Below, piece by piece: positions 16,866 to 25,375 of a stretch of 64,000 nt of DNA. Below the pieces are notes generated by a model that was not told the DNA's origin, searched no databases, and saw only the letters and a list, made by a program, of their open reading frames with translations. The stretch is from Rhodanobacter sp. B05 (lineage in GTDB: Bacteria; Pseudomonadota; Gammaproteobacteria; Xanthomonadales; Rhodanobacteraceae), in assembly GCF_002001085.1 (NCBI RefSeq), contig NZ_MUNU01000011.1, positions 58,348-122,347 of the forward strand, in the 5' to 3' direction. A program made the translations under genes and the position numbers. Within the stretch, counting starts at the first letter, position 1; each line of letters starts with the position of its first letter.

Positions 16866-17627
16866 TCAGAAACTCATGAAATAACCGCCGTTCACCGGCA
16901 GGTTGGCGCCGGTGATATAGCCGGCATCGTCGGCAGCAAGGAAGGCCACGGCGCGCGCGATGTCGGCGGGTGAGCCGAGCCGGCCGACCGGAATACCGGC
17001 AACGATCTGGGCGCGAATCTCCGCGGAGACCGCGGCAACCATCGGCGTGTCGCAATAGCCGGGTGAGACCGTGTTGACGGTGATGCCCTTGCGCGCGGTT
17101 TCGCGCGCCAGCGCCATGCTGAAGCCGTGCACGCCGGCCTTGGCGGCGGAATAGTTGGTCTGGCCGAACTGGCCGGTCTGGCCGTTCACCGAGCTGATGT
17201 TGACGATGCGGCCAAAGCCGCGCGCCGTCATGCCCTCGACCACGTTGCGGCACAGGTTGAACACGCCGTCGAGGTTCACGTGCATCAGTTCGTGCCATTG
17301 CTGCGACGTCATCTTTCGCAGGCTGGCGTCGCGGGTGATGCCGGCGGCGTTGACCAGGATGTCGATGCTGCCGTGCTGCTGCTCGACGCGTGCCGCAAGT
17401 TGCTGGCAGCTGTCGAAGTCGCTGACGTCGGCCGGTTCGAAGGCAATCGCACCGTCGAGATCGGCCAGCTCGCGGCGAAAAGCCTCGATGCGCTCGGCCC
17501 GGGTGGCCAGGTCCACCGCAATGACCTGGCGGCCGGCAGCGGCCAGTTGTCGGCAGATTTCCGTGCCCAGTCCACCGATGCCGCCGGTGACGATGGCGAC
17601 GCGCCTTGGAGTGTCTGTCTGGTTCAT
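16866..17627 (-). CDS. phaB: Acetoacetyl-CoA reductase (short-chain dehydrogenase, PhaB type)
   Basis: This 253-residue NAD(P)H-dependent SDR has cofactor motif VTGGIGGLGTEI, NAAG in LVNAAGITRD, catalytic Ser in NISSVNGQTGQFGQTNYSAAKAG, and the Y-x-x-x-K pair in NYSAAKAG. The GQFGQTNYSAAKAG and DASLRKM context is typical of PhaB, which reduces acetoacetyl-CoA to (R)-3-hydroxybutyryl-CoA for polyhydroxyalkanoate synthesis. The phaR regulator gene lies 111 bp downstream. No PHA synthase or thiolase gene is in the window. Confidence 0.9.
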   Translation of the reverse strand: MNQTDTPRRVAIVTGGIGGLGTEICRQLAAAGRQVIAVDLATRAERIEAFRRELADLDGAIAFEPADVSDFDSCQQLAARVEQQHGSIDILVNAAGITRDASLRKMTSQQWHELMHVNLDGVFNLCRNVVEGMTARGFGRIVNISSVNGQTGQFGQTNYSAAKAGVHGFSMALARETARKGITVNTVSPGYCDTPMVAAVSAEIRAQIVAGIPVGRLGSPADIARAVAFLAADDAGYITGANLPVNGGYFMSF

Positions 17628-17738
17628 CGGAGTGGGTGTGCGGGCCGGATCATGCCGCAGGACAGCACATGTTGTGCTGCAGCGGTGGGGAATGGGGATG
17701 CCGATGGAACGACGCCGGCGTCATCGGCCAGGCTGGTT

Positions 17739-18239
17739 TCAGCCGGATTTCTTGCTGTCGCGCTTGCTGGCCGGTGGCGGCGTCGGCATGACCTTGGCGG
17801 CGGTGTCGATCAGGCCGCGCTGCATGGCCTGGAACGCGGCCATGTTGCGCTCGGTCAGGTCGTTCAGCGTGTTCCACGGGGTCTGCCCCATCAGGCTGTT
17901 GAGCTGGCTGCGGAACTGGGTCTGCTGGTCCAGGAATACCTGCAGGCTGCGCTCCAGGTAAGGTCCCATGAAGCCCTGCAGCGAATCGCCGTAGAAGCGG
18001 ATGATCTGGCTGAGCAGCTGCGGCGACAGCATCGGCTGCCCCTTGTCCTCGTGCTCGGAGATGATCTGCAGCAGCACCGAACGGGTCAGGTCTTCGCCGC
18101 TCTTGGCGTCGCGGACCTCGAAATCCTCGTTGTCCAGCACCAGCTGGCGGACTTCCTCCAGCGTGATGTAGCTGGAGATCTCGGTGTCGTACAGACGCCG
18201 GTTCGGATACTTCTTGATGGTGCGCTTGGTTTGTGCCAT
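17739..18239 (-). CDS. phaR: Polyhydroxyalkanoate synthesis repressor PhaR
   Basis: This 166-residue regulator starts with the highly conserved DNA/PHA-binding domain (KRTIKKYPNRRLYDTEISSY, residues 5-24), followed by the accumulation-regulator repeat region (RSVLLQIISEHEDKG, LLSQIIRFYGDSLQGFMGPY). PhaR binds both PHA granules and target promoters, releasing phasin genes when polymer forms. The C-terminus is Pro/Lys-rich. The ATG at 18239 begins MAQTKRTIKKYPNRRLYD. It lies upstream of phaB on the same strand. Confidence 0.94.
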   Translation of the reverse strand: MAQTKRTIKKYPNRRLYDTEISSYITLEEVRQLVLDNEDFEVRDAKSGEDLTRSVLLQIISEHEDKGQPMLSPQLLSQIIRFYGDSLQGFMGPYLERSLQVFLDQQTQFRSQLNSLMGQTPWNTLNDLTERNMAAFQAMQRGLIDTAAKVMPTPPPASKRDSKKSG

Positions 18240-18361
18240 GCGACACAAGCTAGCAGAAGATATTGCGCCGCACCAGTCATCGCGGGGCAGGTTTGCTGCA
18301 GTCGAGGGCTGCAGCAATTCCGCTTGCCACCATTTCGCTTGCCTCAATTTCGCTCGCCCGG

Positions 18362-19915
18362 TCAGTGGCCGACGGCGCCACCGGTGTTGCCGAATGGCGG
18401 CCGGGCGAACCACAACAGCGGAATCATTGCCAGGAACATCACCGCACACACGATGTACACGTCGTTGACCGCCAGGGTCAGCGCCTCGCGCGTGATCAGC
18501 TGATCGACGATGCCCAGTTGCTGCGTCGGCGCAAAGCCGGCGTGCCTGAGCTGCTGCAGAAAACTCGTGGCGGCCGGGGCCGCGGGGCTGATGTGTTCGG
18601 TCAACACCGCATGATGGTATTCGCCGCGATGCTGCCACAACGTCACCGTGGCGGCCGTGGAAATGCTCGAACCCAGCGTGCGGCAGAAATTGGCCAGCCC
18701 CGACGCGCTGGCCACCTGGTCTGCGGGCAGGCCGGACAGGTACATCTGGTTCAGCGGGATGAAGAAGCAGGCGATGCCGATACCCATCACGAAGCGCGGC
18801 AACACCAGCGTGCCGAATGAAGCCGAGCTGTCGAAGCCGGCAAACCAGATCGAGGTAACCGCAAACACGATGAACGCGAACGTCACCACCGCGCGCAGCT
18901 CCAGTCGCTGGATGTTTGAACCGATGATCGGCGCCATCACGAACGCCAGCACGCCCACCGGCGCACTGGCCAGGCCGGCCCAGGTGGCGGTGTAACCCAG
19001 GTCGATCTGCAGCCACAGCGGAAACACCACGTTGATGCCGAAGAACGCCATCATGCCGAGCGACAACGCGACCACCGCCACGGTGAAGTTGCGCCGCTTG
19101 AACAGCGCCAGGTCGATCACCGGATGCTTCGCGTGTACCTCCCACACGATCAGGAAGGTCAGGCAGACCAGGGCGATGATGCCCAGGGTCAGGATCACCG
19201 GCGAGGAAAACCAGTCGTTGTCGTTGCCGTTGTCCAGCATGAATTGCAGCGCGCCCACGCCAACCACCAGCAAGGTCAGCCCGATCACGTCGATCGGCGC
19301 CTTGAACGTCCTGGTTTCGCGTTTGTGCAGCAGTGTCCAGGTGATGATCGCCGCCAGCGCGCCGACCGGCACGTTGATGTAGAAGATCCATGGCCACGAG
19401 AAATTGTCGGTCAGCCAGCCGCCCAGGATCGGCCCGAAGATCGGCGCGACGACCACGGTCATCGCCCACAGCGCAAGCGCGATGCCCTGACGCTGCTTCG
19501 GGTAACTGGACAGCAGCAACGCCAGCGACAACGCCACCATCGGGCCGGAGCCGGCGCCCTGCAGCAGCCGGCAGATGACCAGCATCGGCATGCTGGTGGC
19601 CATGCCGCACAGCATCGAGAACAGCACGAACAGCCCGACCGAGGTAATGAATGTGCGCACCTCGCCGAAGCGCCGCGCCAGCCAGCCGGTCAGCGGTTGC
19701 ATGATCGCGCTGGCCAGCGCGTACGAGCTGATCGTCCAGGTGCCTTCGCTGGGGCTCACGCCGAGGCTGCCGGCGATGTGCGGCACCGAGACGTTGACGA
19801 TGGTCATGTCCAGCACCTCCATGAAGGTGCTGAAGGCGACCGCGATGGTCAGCAGGACCAGCGCGCCGCCTTGCAGCGGTTTCGGCGGACTGGCGTCGTT
19901 GGGGGTGGCGGCCAT
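18362..19915 (-). CDS. emrB: DHA2-family drug efflux permease (EmrB/QacA)
   Basis: This 517-residue inner-membrane protein has 14 predicted TM segments. Family motifs are LDMTIVNVSVPHIAGSLG (motif D1), GWLARRFGEVRTF (motif A), RLLQGAGSGPMVALSLALLL and GPILGGWLTDNFSWPWIFYI (motif C). With EmrA and an outer-membrane channel it exports hydrophobic toxicants using the proton gradient. It is the last gene of the marR-OMF-emrA-emrB run, 14 bp after emrA. The substrate is unknown. Confidence 0.93.
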   Translation of the reverse strand: MAATPNDASPPKPLQGGALVLLTIAVAFSTFMEVLDMTIVNVSVPHIAGSLGVSPSEGTWTISSYALASAIMQPLTGWLARRFGEVRTFITSVGLFVLFSMLCGMATSMPMLVICRLLQGAGSGPMVALSLALLLSSYPKQRQGIALALWAMTVVVAPIFGPILGGWLTDNFSWPWIFYINVPVGALAAIITWTLLHKRETRTFKAPIDVIGLTLLVVGVGALQFMLDNGNDNDWFSSPVILTLGIIALVCLTFLIVWEVHAKHPVIDLALFKRRNFTVAVVALSLGMMAFFGINVVFPLWLQIDLGYTATWAGLASAPVGVLAFVMAPIIGSNIQRLELRAVVTFAFIVFAVTSIWFAGFDSSASFGTLVLPRFVMGIGIACFFIPLNQMYLSGLPADQVASASGLANFCRTLGSSISTAATVTLWQHRGEYHHAVLTEHISPAAPAATSFLQQLRHAGFAPTQQLGIVDQLITREALTLAVNDVYIVCAVMFLAMIPLLWFARPPFGNTGGAVGH

Positions 19916-19929
19916 CGGATCGATTCGGC

Positions 19930-21129
19930 TCAGTGGGCGTTGCGCGGCAGGTTGGCGCGAATGATCTGACCGGCTTCCGCGTCGGCCTTGCTGGCCATCT
20001 GCTGGTAGACGTCGGTCTCGGCCACCGGCTGCTGTGCGGGCGCGTTGGCCAGCACCGAGCCCTGGTCATGGGTGATGTCGACGGTGACTTCGGTGGACAG
20101 GCCGATCCGCAGCGGATGCTTGTCCAGCTCCTGGTTGTCCAGCGAGATGCGCACCGGCACGCGCTGCACCACCTTGATCCAGTTGCCGGTGGCGTTCTGT
20201 GCCGGCAACAGCGAGAACACGCTGCCGGTGCCGGCGCCCAGGCCGATCACCTTGCCGTGGAATTCGGCATCGTCGCCATACACGTCCGACACGATCTTCG
20301 CCGGCTGGCCGATGCGCAGGTGACGCAACTGGCTCTCCTTGAAGTTCGCCTCGACCCACAGGTCGTGCAGTGGCACCACCGTCATCAGTTGCTGGCCGGG
20401 TTGCACGCTGTTGCCCAGTTGCACGCTGCGCTGGGCCACGTAACCGGAGACCGGTGCGTAGATCGCGTCGCGCTGTGCGGCAACCCAGGCGGCGCTGAAG
20501 TTGGCGCGCGCCTGCATCACGACGGGATTCTGCGCCACGTCGGTGCCTTCGATCGCCGCGTGCGCCGCGGCCGATTGCGCCGTGGCGGCGTCCAGTGCGG
20601 CATGTGCCTGGGCCACGCCGTCGCGCAGGTGCTGCACGATCTCGGGCGACTCGGCATGCGCAGCCAGCAGCGGCAGGTGACGCTTCAGGTCGGCTTCGCT
20701 CTTCTGCAAGGCAAGCCGGGCGGTTGCCACCTGCGCGTCGGCGCCGCTGGCCGAACTGGTCTGCTGGCGCACGCCGCGCACGGCCTGCGCCAGCGCGCTG
20801 CGGGCCTGCTCGAGGCGCACGTTGGCATCGGTGGGGTCCAGCCGCACCAGCACCTGGCCGGCGACCACGCGCTGGGTGTCGTCGGCAAGGATCGCCACCA
20901 CCGTACCCGGCACCTGCGCCGAGATCGCCACCTGGTTGCCGCCGACATAGGCATTGTCGGTCTTGACCCGGGTGGAGAGCACGAAGAACCACAGCAGGAA
21001 CCAGGCCGCGCCGGCGAGGATGAAGACAGCGGCCACGATGAACAGGGCACGCCTGCGCTTGGCCGGATCCTTGGCGGCCATGCCGCTGTCGTTGTCGACG
21101 GAAGACTTGTCGGTTTCAGTGGCGCTCAT
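19930..21129 (-). CDS. emrA: Membrane fusion protein of the EmrAB-type pump
   Basis: This 399-residue HlyD-family adaptor has a cytoplasmic N-terminus, one TM segment (ALFIVAAVFILAGAAWFLLWFFVL) and the lipoyl/barrel-sandwich blocks TRVKTDNAYVGGNQVAIS and GYVAQRSVQLGNSVQPGQQL, flanking a coiled-coil hairpin (about 110-220). It bridges EmrB to the outer-membrane channel. ATG 21129 (MSATETDKSS) is chosen; it lies 14 bp inside the end of the outer-membrane factor gene, so the two are translationally coupled. Confidence 0.93.
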   Translation of the reverse strand: MSATETDKSSVDNDSGMAAKDPAKRRRALFIVAAVFILAGAAWFLLWFFVLSTRVKTDNAYVGGNQVAISAQVPGTVVAILADDTQRVVAGQVLVRLDPTDANVRLEQARSALAQAVRGVRQQTSSASGADAQVATARLALQKSEADLKRHLPLLAAHAESPEIVQHLRDGVAQAHAALDAATAQSAAAHAAIEGTDVAQNPVVMQARANFSAAWVAAQRDAIYAPVSGYVAQRSVQLGNSVQPGQQLMTVVPLHDLWVEANFKESQLRHLRIGQPAKIVSDVYGDDAEFHGKVIGLGAGTGSVFSLLPAQNATGNWIKVVQRVPVRISLDNQELDKHPLRIGLSTEVTVDITHDQGSVLANAPAQQPVAETDVYQQMASKADAEAGQIIRANLPRNAH

Positions 21130-22597
21130 GGTCGGCAGCTCCGGCGGTAACAGGGGAAGTGGGGTTCTTGTCGGCGCGGTCGGGGGCTTCGTAACCACCG
21201 CCCAGGGCCTTGATCAGGGACAGCTCCGTGCTCACGGCCTGGGCATCCAGTTGCGTCGCCGCGTCGCGTTGCTGCAGCAGCTGCGCCTGCGCGGCGAGGC
21301 CCTCGCGGGCGTCGCGCACGCCTTGCGCCGCGCGCGCCCGCGCACTCGCCAGCAACTGCCTGTCGGCGTCCAGCTGTGCCTGTTGCTCGTGGCGGCGGGC
21401 GGCGATCTGCTGCGCGCCCAGTGCCTGCGTGGCCACTTCGCGCGCGGCGGTCAGCACGGTACTGTTGTATTGCGCCACTGCCGCATCGAGCTCGGCCTTG
21501 CTCACGCCGTAGTTCGCTTCGAGCGAGCCGCCTTCGAAGATCGGCAGGTGCAAGGCTGGTGTCAGCGACATGGTGCGACTGCCGGCGGTGAGCAGCTTGC
21601 CCAGGTCGATGCTGGACAGGCCGGCCATCGCGCTGATGCTGAAGTCCGGGAAGAATTCGGCGCGTGCGGCGTCGGTCTTGCGCAGCGCAGCTTCGACCTG
21701 CCAGCGGCTGGCGGCGATGTCGGGACGACGGGCGATGAGGTCCAGCCGGACATCGGCGGGAACGCCACCGCTCACCGCGGGCAGGGCATGCGGCTTGAGT
21801 TCGGGTAGCTGATCCGGCGCGAGTCCCAACAGCGAAGCGAGCGAGACACGGCGGATTTTCGCCGAGCCATCCAGGGCCACGCGCATTTCGCGAATGGCGG
21901 CGAGCTGCGCGCGCGCCTTCTGCGCCTCGTCGGGCAGGTCGACGCCCTGCTTCACGCGCAATTCGGCGATCTGCACGAACTGCCGCTGGGTGGCGAGCAA
22001 CTGGTCGGCCAGTTGCAGGCGGACCTGGTCGGCCTGCCAGCCGAAGTAAGTATCGGCCACGGCGTATTGCAGTGCCAGCGCGGCGGCGCTGCGCTGGGCC
22101 TCGGCGGCATGTGCCTGGTCCAGCGCGGCTTCCATCGTGGCGCGCTTCTTGCCCCACCAGTCGAAGTCGTATTGCAACTGCGCGCCGACGTCGGCCTGGT
22201 TGTACCAGCTGAAGCCGAGGAACTGGCTGGGGATGAGGCCATGGTCGCTCAGGCGTTGCCGGGCGACCTGCGCGCTGCCGTTCACCGACAGCCCCAGTTG
22301 AGCCGCCGCCAGCTTCGCCGACTGTTCGGCGTTGCTCACGCGACTCTGCGCCAGTGCCAGATCCGGCGACTGCTGCATGGCGCGGTCCATCAGGTCGTCC
22401 AGTTGCGGGTCCTGGTACTGGCGCCACCATTGGGTTTCAGGCCAGCCGTCGCGGGTAGGGGCCTGCAGGCCGGCGAGCGGCACGTCGTCGCGCAGGGCCG
22501 GTTGGCCCAGTCTGGCGGGCGCGTGAGCGCAAGCGGCCAGCATCAGCGTGATCGCGGCGGCAAGCGTCGCGCGATGGCGGAGCGGGACAGGCTTCAT
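21116..22597 (-). CDS. Outer-membrane efflux lipoprotein (NodT/OprM family)
   Basis: This 493-residue TolC-type channel has a lipoprotein signal with lipobox LAAC (LMLAACAHAPARLG). Two repeated outer-membrane-factor domains follow, with motifs such as WWRQYQDPQLDDLMDRAMQQSPDL, RPDIAASRWQVEAALRKTDAARAEFFPDFSISAMAGL and PIFEGGSLEANYGVSKAEL. ATG 22597 is preferred over 22612 because AAGGA stands the right distance before it. It gives the pump its outer-membrane exit. The gene order marR-OMF-emrA-emrB is one transcription unit. Confidence 0.93.
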   Translation of the reverse strand: MKPVPLRHRATLAAAITLMLAACAHAPARLGQPALRDDVPLAGLQAPTRDGWPETQWWRQYQDPQLDDLMDRAMQQSPDLALAQSRVSNAEQSAKLAAAQLGLSVNGSAQVARQRLSDHGLIPSQFLGFSWYNQADVGAQLQYDFDWWGKKRATMEAALDQAHAAEAQRSAAALALQYAVADTYFGWQADQVRLQLADQLLATQRQFVQIAELRVKQGVDLPDEAQKARAQLAAIREMRVALDGSAKIRRVSLASLLGLAPDQLPELKPHALPAVSGGVPADVRLDLIARRPDIAASRWQVEAALRKTDAARAEFFPDFSISAMAGLSSIDLGKLLTAGSRTMSLTPALHLPIFEGGSLEANYGVSKAELDAAVAQYNSTVLTAAREVATQALGAQQIAARRHEQQAQLDADRQLLASARARAAQGVRDAREGLAAQAQLLQQRDAATQLDAQAVSTELSLIKALGGGYEAPDRADKNPTSPVTAGAADHERH

Positions 22598-22608
22598 CGC
22601 GGGGTCCT

Positions 22609-23133
22609 TCATGGGAGGCGGCGTTCGCTCAACTGGTCGAGGTTGCCGGCGAGCTTGCGCAGCAGGCGGTCGAACTGGCGCTTGTCGGTCGCGCTGAAGC
22701 CGGCAAACATGGCGCCGAGCTGCGGGAACATCGGCGGCAGCATCTTCTGCACGAAGCGTCGGCCAGCCGGCGTGATGCGGATCAGTACTCGGCGCCGATC
22801 ATCTTCACTGCCGCCACGGGTGATCAATCCGCGCTTGACCAGCGTATTGGCGATGCGGGTCATGTTGGTGGCGCCCTGGGTGGTGAACTCGCACAGCTCG
22901 CCAGGCGTCGAACTGCCGTCGGGCCGGCTGTACAGAATCATCAGGGTCAGGAATTCGCTGTGATTGAGCTTGTGCGGCTTGAGCTTGAATTCCAGCTGCT
23001 CTTCGATGATGCCGCCGAGCATCAGCATCAACCGGCACATCCGCGCTTCCGGCGCCGGCATCTGAGGAATGATCTGGCCAACCCGGCCGATCCCTTCGTC
23101 CATCATCACGATGCAGTTCGCCAGTCTGGCCAT
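22609..23133 (-). CDS. MarR-family repressor of the efflux operon
   Basis: This 174-residue winged-helix protein has the MarR core FLTLMILYSRPDGSSTPGELCEFTTQGATNMTRIANTL, the wing DDRRRVLIRITPAGR, and helical ends for dimerisation. MarR/EmrR proteins repress their own operon and release DNA on binding a toxic ligand. The ATG at 23133 is the first usable one: the ATG at 23146 meets a stop after three codons. A perfect palindrome covers the predicted start of transcription, and the outer-membrane factor gene follows directly, so autorepression is likely. Confidence 0.92.
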   Translation of the reverse strand: MARLANCIVMMDEGIGRVGQIIPQMPAPEARMCRLMLMLGGIIEEQLEFKLKPHKLNHSEFLTLMILYSRPDGSSTPGELCEFTTQGATNMTRIANTLVKRGLITRGGSEDDRRRVLIRITPAGRRFVQKMLPPMFPQLGAMFAGFSATDKRQFDRLLRKLAGNLDQLSERRLP

Positions 23134-23145
23134 TTCACTGATTCA

Positions 23146-23192
23146 TAGTTCACCAGTGAACTAAAATAGCAGCCGTGGTCCGGGGCTGGCAA
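23146..23192 (-). promoter_or_regulatory. Promoter and MarR operator of the efflux operon
   Basis: On the minus strand TTGCCA (23187-23192) and TATTTT (23163-23168) are 18 bp apart. Right downstream, at 23146-23163, lies the 18-bp operator TAGTTCACCAGTGAACTA: 8-bp arms are perfectly inverted around a 2-bp centre. A dimer bound here would cover the transcription start. The palindrome is read directly; its role is inferred from the MarR gene beginning 13 bp later. Confidence 0.72.
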
Positions 23193-23211
23193 GTGACCGA
23201 AGGCACGGGCT

Positions 23212-23979
23212 TCAGGTCAGCCCGAACAGGTTGCACGCGTTGCGGGTGGTGGCTTCGGCGATGCGTTCTTCCGATTCGCCGCGCAGCGCGGCAACGCAAC
23301 GCAACACCTCGGTAATCCGGGCCGGTTCGTTGCGCTGGCCGCGATGGGCGGCGTCCGGCTGGTCCGGTGCGTCGCTTTCCAGCAGCAGGAACTCGATCGG
23401 CATCTTCGCCACGATGCGGCGCAGTCGTTGCGCGCGTTCGTAGGTGACCGGGCCGCCGATGCCGATATGGAAGCCGATGTCCCACAGTTGCCTCGCCTGC
23501 TGCTCGCTGCCGGAGAAACTGTGCACGACACCGCGCGAATCGCCGTTTCGGCGCAGTGCGAGGCTGACTTCCTCCAGCGCCTGGCGCGCATGCACGATCA
23601 CCGGGAGGTTTCGCCGGTGTGCGAGCTGCAACTGGCGCATGAAATAGAACCGCTGCTGGTCGGGATCCAGCTCCGGCAAATGAAAATCCAGCCCGATCTC
23701 GCCCACCGCGACCGCCTGGCCGTCATCCAGCCACTCATCCAGGCGGTCGAGATGCTGCGGTGCATGCCGGGCCAGATAGACCGGATGCAATCCGTAGGCC
23801 GGGTGGATGTCGGATCGGGTTTTGCACAGTTCCCTGATGCGCGGCCAGCTGTCGGCATCGACCGCGGGTACGACCATGTGCCGGATGCCGGCGTCGACGG
23901 CGCGCTCGATCACCTCGGGGCGATCGGCGCCGAATGCCTCGTGGTCGAGGTGGACATGGCTGTCGAACAGCGGATACAT
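23212..23979 (-). CDS. tatD: TatD-family metal-dependent hydrolase (DNase)
   Basis: This 255-residue TIM-barrel hydrolase has the metal ligands HVH in LFDSHVHLD, Glu in VAVGEIGLDFH, His in IVHARQALEE, His in VVHSFSGSEQQ and Asp in LLLESDAPD. TatD proteins are 3'-5' exonucleases and D-aminoacyl-type hydrolases of broad use in DNA quality control. The ATG at 23979 (MYPLFDSHVHLD) fits the family start; the frame runs further upstream without similarity. It lies 79 bp upstream of marR on the same strand, with the efflux promoter between. Confidence 0.92.
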   Translation of the reverse strand: MYPLFDSHVHLDHEAFGADRPEVIERAVDAGIRHMVVPAVDADSWPRIRELCKTRSDIHPAYGLHPVYLARHAPQHLDRLDEWLDDGQAVAVGEIGLDFHLPELDPDQQRFYFMRQLQLAHRRNLPVIVHARQALEEVSLALRRNGDSRGVVHSFSGSEQQARQLWDIGFHIGIGGPVTYERAQRLRRIVAKMPIEFLLLESDAPDQPDAAHRGQRNEPARITEVLRCVAALRGESEERIAEATTRNACNLFGLT

Positions 23980-24172
23980 GACGGGTTTCCGGAAATGTGT
24001 GTGCGTGGAATGGTGAAATACGCGTGAGGGCCACGTCATGAAAGCGGTCTAGCTGGGATTCAGTTGCACGCCGGTTCAATGGTTGCGCAGATTATTGCGT
24101 CCGCTGCTTATTATTACGTCTGCTGCACATTCCGGACATTACGCTGCATACATGCTTACAGAGGAGAACTTG

Positions 24173-24769
24173 ATGATGAACAGTTTGATGGTCAACGTGC
24201 TCAAGGCGGGGATCGCGGCGGCCCTGGTCACCGGTGTTTCCGCCTGCAATCGCAGTGCGGATGCGGGTGCTTCCACCGACGCGGCCGGCACGACGGCCGG
24301 CACATCCGCGGACGCCCAGGCGGGTGTCAAGTATGCCCAGGTGGTCAGTGTGGATCCGGTTCGCTCGACCGTGAACAACCCGAAGCAGGTGTGCCATGAC
24401 GAAACCGTCACGCATTCGGCGCCCCCGAAAGACCAGCATCGCATCGCCGGCACTGCCATCGGCGCCGTGGTCGGCGGCCTGGTCGGCCATCAAATCGGCG
24501 GCGGCAAGGGCAAGACCCTGGCCACGGTGGCCGGTGCGGTCGGCGGCGGTTATGCCGGCAACCGGATCGAGGCCAGCCGTCAGAAACCCCAGGTGACCAC
24601 GTCGGTGGAGCGCCAGTGCGATACCGTCAACAACACCAGCAGCAAGATTGTCGGTTACGACGTTCGCTACGTTTACAACGGCGTTACCCGCACCGTGCGC
24701 ATGGATCACGATCCCGGTGACCGCGTGCAGGTGCAGGAGGGCGTGACTGCGGTATCCGATGCCCATTGA
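24173..24769 (+). CDS. Glycine-zipper 2TM lipoprotein (first of a tandem pair)
   Basis: This 198-residue protein has a signal peptide ending in a lipobox-like VSAC (GVSACNRSADAG) and an Ala/Thr/Gly-rich linker. The glycine zipper is GTAIGAVVGGLVGHQIGGG...TVAGAVGGGYAGNRIE (about 98-137), and a C-terminal domain holds two Cys (C56-like CHDETV, RQCDTVNN) and ends RTVRMDHDPGDRVQVQEG. Such proteins, like SlyB/YmgG relatives, are envelope lipoproteins often induced by stress. The strong GAGGAG ribosome-binding site at 24161 sets the ATG at 24173. The next gene has the same architecture. Confidence 0.83.
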   Translation: MMNSLMVNVLKAGIAAALVTGVSACNRSADAGASTDAAGTTAGTSADAQAGVKYAQVVSVDPVRSTVNNPKQVCHDETVTHSAPPKDQHRIAGTAIGAVVGGLVGHQIGGGKGKTLATVAGAVGGGYAGNRIEASRQKPQVTTSVERQCDTVNNTSSKIVGYDVRYVYNGVTRTVRMDHDPGDRVQVQEGVTAVSDAH

Positions 24770-24797
24770 GCCCGTCCAACCCACAGGAAATCACACG

Positions 24798-25280
24798 ATG
24801 AATGCACTGACTCGAAAGATGGCTCTCGCTGCGGCGATGACGGCGGGACTCGCCCTCGCCGGTTGCGTCACGCAACCCTACGCCAACAACGGCTATTACC
24901 AGGGGCAGTCGCGCGCTTACTCCAACCAGCCGGCACGTTGCAGCACCTGCGGCGTGGTGCAGGAAGTGCAACAGGTCTATGTCCAGAACAACGGCAATGG
25001 CGGTACGCTCGGAGCCATCATCGGTGCGGTGGCCGGCGGCGTTCTCGGCAGCACGGTAGGCAAGGGTGATGGCCGCAAGGCCGCCACCGTGGCGGGTGCG
25101 GTGGCCGGTGGCGTGGTCGGCAACCAGGTCGGCAAGCGCAGCGGTGGTGGAGACGCCGCATGGCGCGTCGTGGTTCGACTCGACGATGGGCGCTATGCGA
25201 CGGTGACCCAGCGGGAGGACCCGGGTCTGCGCCGGGGCGACTATGTCGAGGTGCGCAACGACCACGTATACGCACGCTGA
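24798..25280 (+). CDS. Glycine-zipper 2TM lipoprotein (second of a tandem pair)
   Basis: This 160-residue protein has a lipoprotein signal with lipobox LAGC (GLALAGCVTQPYANN), a CSTCGVVQEV segment, the zipper GAIIGAVAGGVLGSTVGKG...TVAGAVAGGVVGNQVGKR, and a C-terminal beta domain (WRVVVRLDDGRYATVTQRED ... GDYVEVRNDHVYAR). AGGAAA precedes the ATG at 24798. It starts 28 bp after the first zipper gene and ends at a strong hairpin, so the two form a short operon. The zipper and end regions look paralogous to the upstream protein. Confidence 0.85.
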   Translation: MNALTRKMALAAAMTAGLALAGCVTQPYANNGYYQGQSRAYSNQPARCSTCGVVQEVQQVYVQNNGNGGTLGAIIGAVAGGVLGSTVGKGDGRKAATVAGAVAGGVVGNQVGKRSGGGDAAWRVVVRLDDGRYATVTQREDPGLRRGDYVEVRNDHVYAR

Positions 25281-25313
25281 CATCGCAATAACGCCTTGGC
25301 CGTCTGGACGGCC

Positions 25314-25355
25314 AAAACAAAGAGGGGTCATCTTGCGATGACCCCTCTTTGTTTT
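25314..25355. terminator. Bidirectional terminator between the zipper operon and sleB-like gene
   Basis: A perfect 19-bp stem (AAAACAAAGAGGGGTCATC at 25314-25332 and its complement at 25337-25355) has loop TTGC. The stem has A-rich and T-rich ends, so it works as a T-tailed terminator for both converging transcripts. Confidence 0.92.
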
Positions 25356-25375
25356 GTGTCGGCCAGCGGACGGAT

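Noticed and set aside
17739..20069. A 776-codon minus-strand frame joining an Arg-rich stretch to PhaR
   Set aside because: Only the last 166 codons match a family (PhaR). The upstream part is the shadow of emrB in another frame.
24083..24172. A promoter ahead of the glycine-zipper pair (TTGCGC with TATTAT)
   Set aside because: The boxes are about 20 bp apart, outside normal spacing, and no better pair was found by eye.
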